64,000 bases of DNA, from NCBI GenBank assembly GCA_019359245.1, contig JAHHHR010000007.1, positions 167,784-231,783 of the forward strand. The letters are read 5' to 3'. A program made the position numbers and the translations under genes. The stretch is from Nostoc desertorum CM1-VF14 (lineage in GTDB: Bacteria > Cyanobacteriota > Cyanobacteriia > Cyanobacteriales > Nostocaceae). Positions 10,489-20,544 of this stretch are shown here, piece after piece. Position 1 is the stretch's first letter. The number at the start of each line of letters is the position of its first letter. The notes below the pieces were generated by a model that searched no databases, was not told the DNA's origin, and saw nothing but the letters and a program-made list of their open reading frames with translations.

Positions 10489-10987
10489 ACTAATAGACCT
10501 GGGTTAAAATCAAAATAATTTTAGCTGAAGTTGATACTATTAATTAATCTTCTTTACGCTTAAGTGTATAAAAAACTTGCTAATTTAGCTGTATAAATTT
10601 CATAGTCTTTGCTAAAGTATTAAAAATCAAGTATTTGTAGCTATATTTACCGAGGTCTACTATACTTTTAAGAGCATTTAGCTAAGTCTGCTCATTGTGC
10701 TTTGTTCACGGAAAAATAAAAATTGCTGGTGCATTCACTACAACAGCAACAAGCAGAATGATCAGTTTTGGTTTATTTACCTCTTCTATTTTAACATGAA
10801 CGAGGTATTTTTTATTTGAGGCGATGTCTAATATCATGTCCAAACTCCTCACTTGCGGGGAGGGGGTTGGGGGTGGGGTTGTTGTACCTCACTCAAATGA
10901 GAACCGCTATATAACAACAAGCTGTTGCGTATCTACGCTTTTATTTTTGAATCCCAAAATACTTTTCTGGACTCATACATATTTCAT

Positions 10988-11308
10988 TTATTGGCTTGCA
11001 TTTATGCCAATGACTCCCATGACTATTAAGGTTATAGAAATGAGCTTCATTAATGTGGCGGATTCACGAAACCAGAGAATACCAATAATAGCGATCAAGA
11101 CTGTTCCCAATCCAGCCCAGACAGAATAAGCTACACTCACTTCAAGTTTCTTGAGAGCAAGGGTCAAAAAAGTAAAACAAAGTACATAAAAGACAGCTAT
11201 GAATATGGAAGGGACTATTTTAGTAAATCCTTGTGATAACTTCATGCAAGTTGTGCCTGAAACTTCAAACAGGATTGCGGCGATAAGGTAAATCCAACTT
11301 GTTGACAT
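10988..11308 (-). CDS. Small multidrug resistance (SMR/EmrE-SugE type) transporter
   Basis: 106 aa, 4 TM, SWIYLIAAILFEVSGTTCMKLSQGF...SVAYSVWAGLGTVLIAIIG. Confidence 0.92.
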   Translation of the reverse strand: MSTSWIYLIAAILFEVSGTTCMKLSQGFTKIVPSIFIAVFYVLCFTFLTLALKKLEVSVAYSVWAGLGTVLIAIIGILWFRESATLMKLISITLIVMGVIGINASQ

Positions 11309-11667
11309 ATTTGTTATCAGCAGTTTGTGAGGAATCTCTTATTATCTTATCTCTGTGAAAATCAAAAAGTACAATAAGTCGAATTATTATCATTATTCGT
11401 GTGAACCTCCTAAAAGCTTGTACGATAGGCTACGCGTTGCAAGCTTTAAGAGCAGGGGCGCGGGTGACAGTTGTACCGATATTTAAAATAAAATTGTTAT
11501 ATTTCAAGTCTGCTTTTGTCGAATTTACCGAACCTTAATAGTTTAGGTTACCGTCAATTTATAGTAAAAGAATTTCTGGTTCGGCAATTATCATCACTCT
11601 GGTGATAAAAACCGAATTTGACCCACTTTCATTTTTAAATACTATGAGAACAAAGAAAGGAATCAAA

Positions 11668-11714
11668 TCTCCAATGATTGGAGAGAAAAAATAGTGGTTA
11701 TCCGAGGTAAAGAG
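11668..11714 (+). promoter_or_regulatory. Candidate RNA-thermometer-like 5'UTR hairpins upstream of hsp20
   Basis: tctcca-atgat-tggaga (11668-11684) sequesters an SD-like ggag. A second short hairpin (ttatc-cga-ggtaa) overlaps the gagg SD of the downstream ATG. Confidence 0.45.
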
Positions 11715-12164
11715 ATGACATTAGTACGTTTGAATCCCTGGCAAGAATTTAACGCGATACAACGTCAAATCAATCGCTTATTTGATGAAGATACTTTGCC
11801 AACTGCATTTTTGGATAGAGGTTTATCCAGAGTTCCTGCTGCTGAGTTAAAAGAAACTGAAGATGCAATTCATCTGAAGGTACAACTTCCAGGAATTGAA
11901 GCTAAAGACCTAGATTTGCAAGTTACAGAAAATGCTGTATACCTGAGTGGTGAGCGAAAATCTGAAGCAAAATCTGAAGATAAAGGTGTGATCAAAACCG
12001 AATTCCACTACGGTAAATTCCAACGTGTAATTCCTTTATCTGCTCGGATTCAAAATACCAATGTTACGGCAGATTATAAAGATGGCATCTTGAACCTGAC
12101 GCTACCCAAAGCTGAAGAAGAAAAAAATAAAGTTGTCAAAGTTAATCTAGCATCATCTGGCTAA
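11694..12164 (+). CDS. hspA: Hsp20/alpha-crystallin small heat-shock protein (ATG at 11715 is the more likely start)
   Basis: MTLVRLNPWQEFNAIQRQINRLFDE, ACD domain ending KDGILNLTLPKAEEEKNKVVKV. Confidence 0.93.
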   Translation: MVIRGKEMTLVRLNPWQEFNAIQRQINRLFDEDTLPTAFLDRGLSRVPAAELKETEDAIHLKVQLPGIEAKDLDLQVTENAVYLSGERKSEAKSEDKGVIKTEFHYGKFQRVIPLSARIQNTNVTADYKDGILNLTLPKAEEEKNKVVKVNLASSG

Positions 12165-12204
12165 TTTCAACTTTATATCTGCTAGCTATCTATTAAACTG
12201 AATG

Positions 12205-12235
12205 AAAAGCGCTCTCCATAAGGAGAGCGCTTTTT
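12205..12235. terminator. Bidirectional intrinsic terminator after hsp20
   Basis: aaaagcgctctcc-ataa-ggagagcgctttt followed by T. Confidence 0.85.
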
Positions 12236-12317
12236 AGCGTTAATTACTCAGCCTATACAGATTTATTACAAAAGTGCAAAATTGTAAATCTTTCAGAGTA
12301 TGTTATCGCCGAGAGTA

Positions 12318-12470
12318 CGACACCATCAAATACGGTTCGGTTAGCTTGTTTACCCTGCGAAGATACCCCCAACCCCCCTTACAAAGGGGGGCTAATTTAC
12401 TTCCTAACCCCCTTTTTAAGGGGGTCGCCACAGGCGGGGGGATCTTATCTGAACCGTATTGCGACACCAT
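12318..12470. mobile_element. MITE-like dispersed repeat with terminal inverted repeats and putative 9-bp target duplication
   Basis: aatacggttc (12329-12338) ... gaaccgtatt (12451-12460), flanked by cgacaccat at 12318-12326 and 12462-12470; interior ccccttttt-aagggggtcgccacaggcggggggatct is shared with ~31288-31322. Confidence 0.55.
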
Positions 12471-12549
12471 TTCAGATTTTAGGTACGCTAGGATAAATGT
12501 TCTAACGCACCTTCCAAAACTTGCTCTTTATTAAATCCACATTTGTTAG

Positions 12550-12849
12550 TTAAGCATTAAGCGCTTCTTCTTGATGGGTTTCGATAACGCAATCAGAAGT
12601 TGGACGGGCAACGCAAGTAAGAACCCATCCTTCGTCCATTTGATCGTTGTCTAAGAAGTTTTGATCTGATTGGTCAATTGTACCTGAAATCAGTTTACCG
12701 GTGCAGGTAGAGCAAGAACCAGCGTTACAGGAATAGGGCAAGTCCAGCTCATACTCCTCGTTAGCGATCTCTAGAATGTACTCATCTTCAGGAACGTCAA
12801 TTACTTGTTCGCCGTCTGGGGTACGTAATGTGACCTTATAAGTTGCCAT
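12550..12849 (-). CDS. Plant-type [2Fe-2S] ferredoxin
   Basis: 99 aa, [12 protein letters not shown] ... C motif. Confidence 0.92.
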   Translation of the reverse strand: MATYKVTLRTPDGEQVIDVPEDEYILEIANEEYELDLPYSCNAGSCSTCTGKLISGTIDQSDQNFLDNDQMDEGWVLTCVARPTSDCVIETHQEEALNA

Positions 12850-12994
12850 GTAACAATTCCTAACTCATATAAACTCCATATTCGATACTACGGGTTTATG
12901 TGCTGCTAGTCTAGAGTTGATTATGGTTGACTGTTTTAGATTCTCAAGCGGTTAGTGGGGCTAGTTTACATATCCCAAAAGCTTCAGATCAAAA

Positions 12995-13849
12995 TCAGCG
13001 AGAAAAAAATGTTGCGATCGCTTCAGCAAACCCCTCAAATGAACTATAATCCTTAGCCACTATAGAGACATTTACACCCAACTTTCGCGCATTAGCAGTT
13101 GTATAAGGGCCGAAACATGCAACTATACAGCGTTCATAATCGTTTTGCGAGTTGACCATTGTCAAAAAGCTTTCTACTTCCGCCGTGCTACTAAAGGCAA
13201 TTACATCAATCATTCCTTGGCGAATCAGGTTTAATTCAATACTGTAGATACTTGTGTTTAAGCCCTGTGTAATATACGTAGGTACGTGGGTTACTTCTAT
13301 GCCCAATTGCTGCAAATCAGTAATTAAATTGGGTACAACATCAGGCTCAGGCAAACCAACAACTTCTGGTGCAGGTATCAGCACTTTTTTGTTGTAAATT
13401 TCCGGTAGTTTTGCTAATTCAGCTACAATCCCGCCTGGGCTAGATTCTGTAGGAATTAAATCTACTTTGCCACAAAAAGATAATAAGCTTTCTGCGTCTT
13501 TTCCTAAAGCACATAATTGGCATTTCTGTACTACAGATATAGGAATACCTAAATCATTCATCCGGTGAAAAAATGCAGTGATGCCATTTCTACTTGTGAA
13601 GATAATCCAATCAAATTCACCTATTTGGTATAGAGCAGTATCTAACTTAGTGTAGTTTGATAAATAGCAGGTTTCGATAGTAGGCATGAAAATAGGTAAA
13701 CCACCTTGTTTGATGATTTGTTCAGATAACCTATAAGCATAATTTCTCGGTGCTGTGACTAAAATTCTCTTGCCGTATAGAGGTAATTCTCTAGATGGTG
13801 TGAGCTGGTTGATTTCTCTTGATTGGATGTGCATTTGTTTATCTGTCAT
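12995..13849 (-). CDS. Uroporphyrinogen-III synthase (HemD) family protein
   Basis: LYGKRILVTAPRNYAYRLSEQIIKQGG, FDWIIFTSRNGITAFF, DVIAFSSTAEVESF, CFGPYTTANARKLG. Confidence 0.85.
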   Translation of the reverse strand: MTDKQMHIQSREINQLTPSRELPLYGKRILVTAPRNYAYRLSEQIIKQGGLPIFMPTIETCYLSNYTKLDTALYQIGEFDWIIFTSRNGITAFFHRMNDLGIPISVVQKCQLCALGKDAESLLSFCGKVDLIPTESSPGGIVAELAKLPEIYNKKVLIPAPEVVGLPEPDVVPNLITDLQQLGIEVTHVPTYITQGLNTSIYSIELNLIRQGMIDVIAFSSTAEVESFLTMVNSQNDYERCIVACFGPYTTANARKLGVNVSIVAKDYSSFEGFAEAIATFFSR

Positions 13850-13943
13850 TTCACGGCTATTCCACCTTATAATGGACGTTGCTCAATTTATAACGGCTTT
13901 CAGTTGAGTCCAATAGAAACCTAACCCCCAACCCCTTCCTTAC

Positions 13944-14228
13944 AAGCCTACGGTGTACACACAAATCGAAGTTACTTTGAGATCCGGGTTTTTCCCCCTT
14001 AATCCCCGCTTGGTAAAGGGGAAACCGAAAAATCTAGTTTCCTCCCCAATGCATCGGCTACGGTGTACACACAAGTAATTGCCCATACAGGTTTCATCGC
14101 TTCTAGCCCCCATAAATACCCAAATTTAGGTGGGCTTGAAACTGAGTTTATCCCCAAAATTTAAAGCTTAGGGCAATGAAACCCGCTCTCAGGTACAATT
14201 TCTAGACTTATGTGTACATCGTAGGCTT
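13944..14228. mobile_element. ~285-bp TIR-flanked non-coding element (MITE-like)
   Basis: aagcctacggtgtacacacaa at 13944-13964 and its 19/21 reverse complement at 14208-14228; an additional direct internal copy (ggctacggtgtacacacaa) at ~14056-14074. Confidence 0.5.
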
Positions 14229-15097
14229 TTCGAGAGGGGATTAAAGGGAGCCAGTGCGGTCTTCTCCCTTGGCGCTAGCCTCTCCCTTTGGGAGAAGGGG
14301 AGACGCTTTAGCGCATGGGGTCTCCCCAAGTGGAGCATCTGGCGTGTGGGGTGTAACGACTCTGGGAATCATAATTAATTACCCAGACATGATATATATA
14401 AATAAATTTTCAAGAAGTAAGGCAGCTATGCTGTGTTTTGGAGGTAGAAGAAAAGAGGATTTGACTTGTTTGTTTCCTTTGTAGCGGTTGGTGAATTCCC
14501 AGTTGAACTGCTTCTAAAAAAGCTGTCCTTAAGTAAGAGAGGTTAAAATAAGTGCTTTTATCATGGTAAACACTCTACGTACCAGGCTTGATACGATTAG
14601 ATTATTTAGCAAAGAATTAGGGGTAAAAAATGGGTATTTTAGGTTTAATAACTTGATATTTAATTAAAAATAAATTGTTATTTGGTATTTTAACAATTTT
14701 CAATTAAGGTTAATTTAGAGGTTTACTGCTATTAAATTTATTATTTAATCAAAGTATTTTCGGAAAAACATTTAATTTATTCGTAGATTTTGTTTAAAAA
14801 TTGCATAAACGATAATATGTTTAAACATATCCAAATATCAATAATAAAGCAGTGTAATTGGTTTTAAAGATATGGTGATGGTACTTGAGGTAATTGATTT
14901 GTCACTACTGATGATGTTATTATTAGAGCGTGGGTTGATTTTGGGTTTATTATCTCCAAGAATTGACTTGTAATGTATCATAGACCAAAATTCATCAGTA
15001 TTGTTAATTGATTGATTAGCAATGTGAAATGGCTATGGGTCTGGATATCTAGACTTGATACCAATAAATTGATGAGGTTACAGAGGAGCAAATAACC

Positions 15098-16117
15098 ATG
15101 AGCAACTTAACATCTCCACCTATCGAAGTTCAACAAACGAAGAAAAAAAACTTAGCCGCAGATAAAAAACCTCGAGCTACAGATGATATTGTACGTAGTT
15201 ATTTGCAAGAGATCGGGCGTGTAGATTTGTTGACTCGTGAACAAGAGGTTATTTTTGCCCAACATGTGCAGCAGATGATGAATTTACTAGCTGCTAAAGA
15301 AGAATTGGCTGTGAAATTAAAGCAGGAACCCACGCTGCAAGAATGGGCAGATCAGGTGGAGTTAAGTGTTGAGTTGCTGAAGCAACAGCTAAGTCAAGGA
15401 CATCAAGCCAAACAGAAGATGATTCAGGCTAATCTCCGGTTAGTGGTGGCAGTGGCAAAGAAATACCAGCACCGCAACCTGGAATTTATGGATTTAATTC
15501 AAGAAGGTACTTTGGGTTTAGAGCGAGGGGTGGATAAATTTGATCCTGCTCTTGGTTATAAGTTTTCTACCTACGCTTACTGGTGGATTCGTCAAGGGAT
15601 CACACGAGCGATCGCCCAACAAGGACGAACAATTCGTTTACCTATCCACGTCTTTGAGAAACTGAACAAAATTAAACGGGTGCAGCGAGAATTATCTCAA
15701 CAGTTAGGTCGCGTTCCTACTACTGCTGAAATTGCCACCGCCTTATCTTTGACACCGAGCCAAGTTCGAGAGTGTTTGTTTTTGGCCCGTCAACCCTTCT
15801 CTTTAGAGGCGCGAGTTGGTGAACAACAAGATACAGAATTGCAAGACATACTGGAGGATGATGGCCCTTCTCCCGAAGACTATGCCGTTGAAGAATCTTT
15901 GCACCAAGACTTACAAGACTTGTTGGCAAAGCTGTCTCCCCAGCAGCGAGAAATATTAACCTTGCGCTTTGGTCTGACTGATGGATATGAACTTTCTTTA
16001 GCACAGATTGGCGATCGCATGGGTATTAGTCGAGAACGAGTGCGTCAAATAGAGCAAAAAGCTCTAAGTCTCCTCCGACGGCAAAAAGAACAAGTGCGTA
16101 GTTATCTAGCTAGCTGA
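15098..16117 (+). CDS. RNA polymerase sigma factor, sigma-70 family group 2 (cyanobacterial SigB/D type)
   Basis: VRSYLQEIGRVDLLTREQE, YKFSTYAYWWIRQGITRAIA, GISRERVRQIEQKALSLLR. Confidence 0.93.
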   Translation: MSNLTSPPIEVQQTKKKNLAADKKPRATDDIVRSYLQEIGRVDLLTREQEVIFAQHVQQMMNLLAAKEELAVKLKQEPTLQEWADQVELSVELLKQQLSQGHQAKQKMIQANLRLVVAVAKKYQHRNLEFMDLIQEGTLGLERGVDKFDPALGYKFSTYAYWWIRQGITRAIAQQGRTIRLPIHVFEKLNKIKRVQRELSQQLGRVPTTAEIATALSLTPSQVRECLFLARQPFSLEARVGEQQDTELQDILEDDGPSPEDYAVEESLHQDLQDLLAKLSPQQREILTLRFGLTDGYELSLAQIGDRMGISRERVRQIEQKALSLLRRQKEQVRSYLAS

Positions 16118-16231
16118 GGTTATTTTTTCACAATAAATGTAGGGTATTTAAACTCAAGAAGTCACCATTATAACTGTATAAAACTCAGTCATTTTGGGGG
16201 AAAATAGACCTAAGCATCTTAAAGGTTTGAT

Positions 16232-16726
16232 ATGAGTACATCAAAGACAGTGCAACAATTGCAAGCACAATGGGTGACTTCTGAAAACTTTCGGCGTTAT
16301 GGACAGGTGATTTTTGCAAGTCTTGATGGTAAAGCTTACGATGTGGAAGATGCACAGTTAAACCTGCAAAACGGGATTCCACGATTTTATATTATGCGGT
16401 TGGAGAAGAGGGGGCAAAAGTTTCACAAAATTACTCGCCATGTGCAATGCACTCAATGTCTGGGTTCTTTGGAAGGAAAAGATTGGTTAATTACAGTTTG
16501 TCCTCCTAATAATGATGTGAATGAACCAGCATTAGAAGAGATTGCTGCTTTCCGCATTCCGGGGAATTGTTTTATCAAGCTACATGAGGGTACTTGGCAC
16601 GCTGGGCCATATTTTGATCATGAAGCTGTAGATTTTTATAATTTGGAACTAGCTGATACAAATGTGGTGGATCATTTTACTCATGATTTTCTCAAGAGTC
16701 ATCAATTAGAGTTTGAGATGGTTTAG
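16232..16726 (+). CDS. Ureidoglycolate lyase (AllA)-like cupin protein
   Basis: 164 aa with FRRYGQVI..., ITRHVQCTQCLGSLEGKDWLI, GNCFIKLHEGTWHAGPYF. Confidence 0.75.
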   Translation: MSTSKTVQQLQAQWVTSENFRRYGQVIFASLDGKAYDVEDAQLNLQNGIPRFYIMRLEKRGQKFHKITRHVQCTQCLGSLEGKDWLITVCPPNNDVNEPALEEIAAFRIPGNCFIKLHEGTWHAGPYFDHEAVDFYNLELADTNVVDHFTHDFLKSHQLEFEMV

Positions 16727-16919
16727 GTGATATTGGGTTTAATAAATGATGATTCGTTTGTACAGTGCTTAAAGTCCTAAAATAGTAGGTATAAATTGAG
16801 TTATACCGTTTCTTTGTGAAGCGGTATTATTAGGTGTTCTTGCTTGAATGAAATACAAGAACCCCACCTCCAAGCTCCTCCCCGCTCTTCGAGAGCTTGC
16901 TCTGATGTATTTCAGACGC

Positions 16920-18032
16920 TCAAGCCTTAGCAGCACGAATTGCACTAATAAAGTTTTGAGCATAATTCTGCGTTGAGAAATCGAGGGCGCGTTGCCTGGC
17001 GGCTACTCCGGTACTCTGGGCAAATTCTTGTTCGTCAAGATAGCGGAGAATTGCGATCGCTAATTTCTCTGCATCACCGTAAGGTGTTAATAATCCATTC
17101 ATGCCATCGGTAATAATCTCTGTCGGCCCGCCAGCATCACCAGCAATCACAGGTTTACCTAGCGCCATCGCCTCAATAATCACAATTCCAAACGGCTCTT
17201 TATCTGATGCATGAACGAATACATCCATTGCTTGCACCCACTCCGGGATATTACGCTGTAGCCCAGCCATAATTACTTGCTCTTTCAAGCCCAAGGCTGC
17301 AATTTCCGCTTTTAAGAAGTCCTCATAATCCGGTTCTAAATCGTGCTTACCACCAACAACTACACAATGAGCATCAGGATACTTCTGTAAAATTTTGGGC
17401 ATTGCTTGCACCAATACGTGCATTCCCTTCCATCGTTGCAATCGCCCAACGATTCCAATCAACGGGCCGTGCGAAGGTAAGCCCAGTTTTCGCCGTGCTT
17501 CTTCAGGAGTTGGCAAAGCATTAGGCTCAAATCGGTCTAGTGCGACACCAGGATAAACCAAGGGTGTTGGCCTGTGAGGCCAAATTTCTGCCTGTGCTTG
17601 CTTGCCATCTTGGGAGAGAGTGATAATCGCACGAGCTGGGATTAAAGTAGCAATTCGCACTAACCAAGTCTTATCACTAGGCACTTCTAGCTGATACCAC
17701 ACAGCAGGTAACCCTGCCAGCATCGCTGCCAAACCTCCAGATATATGCGTAATCCACATCCAATTGACAATTATATCTGCACGTTCGCGGCGTGCGATCG
17801 CAGCTATCCGAAAAACGGCGGCAATAAAACGGTGGATTTGGCGTAAACGTCCACTTTCTACAACTCGTGCATCAATGCCAAGGGACTTTACTTGTTCTAC
17901 CATTGGACCGTCTTCTAAAAATATCACCAGCCAATCAACACCAGCATTACGTCCCTGTTGTACCAAATCCCAGAGCATCATTTCACCGCCACCTCGTTGT
18001 TCGGCTAGTGGCATTACAATAATTGCTTTCAT
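16920..18032 (-). CDS. GT4-family glycosyltransferase (HEP-type island)
   Basis: GIVGRLQRWKGMHVLVQAMP, EPFGIVIIEAMALGKPVIAGDAGGPTEII. Confidence 0.92.
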   Translation of the reverse strand: MKAIIVMPLAEQRGGGEMMLWDLVQQGRNAGVDWLVIFLEDGPMVEQVKSLGIDARVVESGRLRQIHRFIAAVFRIAAIARRERADIIVNWMWITHISGGLAAMLAGLPAVWYQLEVPSDKTWLVRIATLIPARAIITLSQDGKQAQAEIWPHRPTPLVYPGVALDRFEPNALPTPEEARRKLGLPSHGPLIGIVGRLQRWKGMHVLVQAMPKILQKYPDAHCVVVGGKHDLEPDYEDFLKAEIAALGLKEQVIMAGLQRNIPEWVQAMDVFVHASDKEPFGIVIIEAMALGKPVIAGDAGGPTEIITDGMNGLLTPYGDAEKLAIAILRYLDEQEFAQSTGVAARQRALDFSTQNYAQNFISAIRAAKA

Positions 18033-18124
18033 AATTTATACCAGTCCTATTTAAGTTGTAATATTTTGTTGTTTAACTAACCACAAAAACCAATTTGCAT
18101 CCAGCCAAATATTCTCGGATTAAT

Positions 18125-19561
18125 TCATAATTGATAATTTTTTTGATGTTGATAGTACTTGTGTCCTGCCATAGCCATAGCTAAAAATCCCCAAAGAATC
18201 ATCCCAGCCACACTTAACATACCGCTACCAATAATTAACTGTGTAGCAGAACTGATACCAATGGCGCGGGCAGCACTGATAAAACTATCAAAACGACCTT
18301 CACCATAGCTGCTAACACTAATAATTAAAAAAATTAATCCACCCATATAAAAGATGGCTCCAAACCAACCAAGGGTGAAAAATATATCTAAAATGCCGCT
18401 ATCAATCACCACTACTTCTATTTGACCAGTTTTTTCGTTGACCTTCCAAATATTTCCTAACCCATTACCTAAAGCATTAGAAAGGGCTAAACCAAGGTTT
18501 TTGTCATAAGTTCCCGATCTATCTTTAAAGCTATTATCTTCTTCAAGATTAGAAAACGTTTCCAAACGTGCTGCTACAACCCCAGCAATTGGCTCGATAG
18601 TTGTCAACGGCACAACACAAATTGCCATCACTAGAATTATGATGATTAAGCGCATTTGAATCCGGGTTTTGACTGAACCCATGATCATAATTATTCCCAA
18701 TAGCCAGCCGCCCCAGTTAGTCCGTGCTTGTGTTAAGAGGAAGGACAAATAACCAACAGCTGAAGCAGGAAAAATTAAATTTCCAGAGCTGGTAAATAAC
18801 AACAGCAACCCAGCTTGCATGACTGAACCAAAGGGGCCGACTGAGTGCAATGTACTCCAAACACGCATCCCGAAAGGTACAGGGTTTCCAGAACTCATGA
18901 ATAGTTTTGATTCTATGAGCCAATATCTGTCCCACTCAGGAGCCACAACAAATTGATATACGCCATAAGCTCCTAAAATCAACACGCACCAAAGAAATGT
19001 TCGCTGAATGTTCTGGCGATAGCTGGGATAATCTCGCCAGTTTATAAATAAGTGAAAAGCGAAGATGACTGGACTGAGCCAATCCAGTAGCCCGCGTGCT
19101 ACAGGGATTGGTGGGTTATAAATTAGACCGACGAGAAAGCCATAGAAGACTCCGATAAAAGCCAAAACAAACGGCAAGCCCCCTTGGCGTGAGGCGCGGG
19201 GAAAGTGTCGCAAGAATGTTGCAATAGTTACAAATACTACTAAATATGGTGCTATGAGCATCTGGCGGGTAGGATCCCAGCCTACTCGATAGTCAACCAA
19301 GCGCGTAGCTAAGGGTGTGAGAAACCAGATCCACCAGGTAAAGCTGATGTAGAGAATGGGATGCCGCAAGTATAAAAACACGGCTACTACTAAAGCTATC
19401 ACCGGGTAAATTAGGCGCAATGCGGCAGTAGCACCAGCAAAATAGCAAACTACAGTCAGTAATATAAAGCCTGCGATCGCCATCCAACCCTGTAGCGATC
19501 GCTCTTGGGGAGAATAGTTTTCTTGTGAAAAACTATTGAAAAGTATCTGCTTAGAATTCAT
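18125..19561 (-). CDS. Polytopic membrane protein, O-antigen ligase/polysaccharide polymerase-like
   Basis: Many TM segments; LGLALSNALGNGLGNIW loop and Wzy-like topology. Confidence 0.75.
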   Translation of the reverse strand: MNSKQILFNSFSQENYSPQERSLQGWMAIAGFILLTVVCYFAGATAALRLIYPVIALVVAVFLYLRHPILYISFTWWIWFLTPLATRLVDYRVGWDPTRQMLIAPYLVVFVTIATFLRHFPRASRQGGLPFVLAFIGVFYGFLVGLIYNPPIPVARGLLDWLSPVIFAFHLFINWRDYPSYRQNIQRTFLWCVLILGAYGVYQFVVAPEWDRYWLIESKLFMSSGNPVPFGMRVWSTLHSVGPFGSVMQAGLLLLFTSSGNLIFPASAVGYLSFLLTQARTNWGGWLLGIIMIMGSVKTRIQMRLIIIILVMAICVVPLTTIEPIAGVVAARLETFSNLEEDNSFKDRSGTYDKNLGLALSNALGNGLGNIWKVNEKTGQIEVVVIDSGILDIFFTLGWFGAIFYMGGLIFLIISVSSYGEGRFDSFISAARAIGISSATQLIIGSGMLSVAGMILWGFLAMAMAGHKYYQHQKNYQL

Positions 19562-19602
19562 TCAATTTTAGATTTTAGATTTTTACATAAATAAATTCAA
19601 AA

Positions 19603-20544
19603 TTAATGAATCGGTTTTGAATTTTGAATTTTAAATTCTTTATATCCCTGCCAACGCCCATGCCAGGATGCCAGCAATTTTTTCCCTGCCAGCTGCCCTT
19701 GGCTAGGTAAAAATCTTAACCATTGTACGAAACCCAAACTATCGCATGTACCCACAAATACTGCCCAGAATAAAAATACAATCCGGCGGATAAATGGCAA
19801 ATGCTCTAATAAAACTAAGGTTTCATTATGGACTAAATTAATAAAGGCAACTTCATTAAAATTATTTCGCTGATCTTCATCAAAACGTTGTGCTGGATAG
19901 TGATCTACAGCAACGTTAGGATCATAAATTATCTTCCAACCAGCCCGTTTTAATGTCAGAGTGAATGCCATTTCAAAATGTACTTGCGCTCCTGTACCGC
20001 GCATCCGTTCGTCAAAGCGCAATTGTCCGATTGCCTCTTTACGAAAACTCATGTTTACGCCTTTGAGAATATCGACTTCGCGGGGTTCTCCCACTCCCAG
20101 ATGATGGTTGCCAATCACTCGCCCAAACCACTGCAACTGTCCCACTACGGGGCGGGATTCGTCTTCTAATTTGCTGCCGTGGTGTATCCAATCACGCCCT
20201 CCTAAACCGCCGAGACGACTATCTGAGGTAAAGTAAGCGGCGATGCGCTCTAACCAATCTGGGTGGGGTGCAGCATCATCATCAGTAATGGAGACAATAT
20301 CGCCCTCCACTGCTGCTAGTCCGGCATTCAGGGCTGCTACTACCCCCGGTTGTGTGACTTTCACAGTATGTAGTGGCAAGTTGGGCGCTTTAAATTGCGC
20401 CAGAAATTCCCAAGTTTTTGCATCCGTATCACGGACAACCACTATCACCTGATCAACTGGTTTAGTTTGCTCCTGTAGCGCCAAAAGGCAGCGTGATAGG
20501 TCTTGTGGACGGCGATAAGTCGGTATCAGAACGGTGTTCCGCAT
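19603..20544 (-). CDS. GT2-family glycosyltransferase
   Basis: NTVLIPTYRRPQDLSRCLLALQEQ, GDIVSITDDDAAPHPDWLE. Confidence 0.92.
   Translation of the reverse strand: MRNTVLIPTYRRPQDLSRCLLALQEQTKPVDQVIVVVRDTDAKTWEFLAQFKAPNLPLHTVKVTQPGVVAALNAGLAAVEGDIVSITDDDAAPHPDWLERIAAYFTSDSRLGGLGGRDWIHHGSKLEDESRPVVGQLQWFGRVIGNHHLGVGEPREVDILKGVNMSFRKEAIGQLRFDERMRGTGAQVHFEMAFTLTLKRAGWKIIYDPNVAVDHYPAQRFDEDQRNNFNEVAFINLVHNETLVLLEHLPFIRRIVFLFWAVFVGTCDSLGFVQWLRFLPSQGQLAGKKLLASWHGRWQGYKEFKIQNSKPIH

Noticed and set aside
12274-12534. 86-aa plus ORF
   Set aside because: Lies across the MITE-like repeat; the composition is repeat-derived.
14254-14484. 76-aa plus ORF with GVSPSGASGV
   Set aside because: Sequence shared with the repeat at ~31236-31260 (GVSPSGATGV on the other strand); repeat-derived, not coding.
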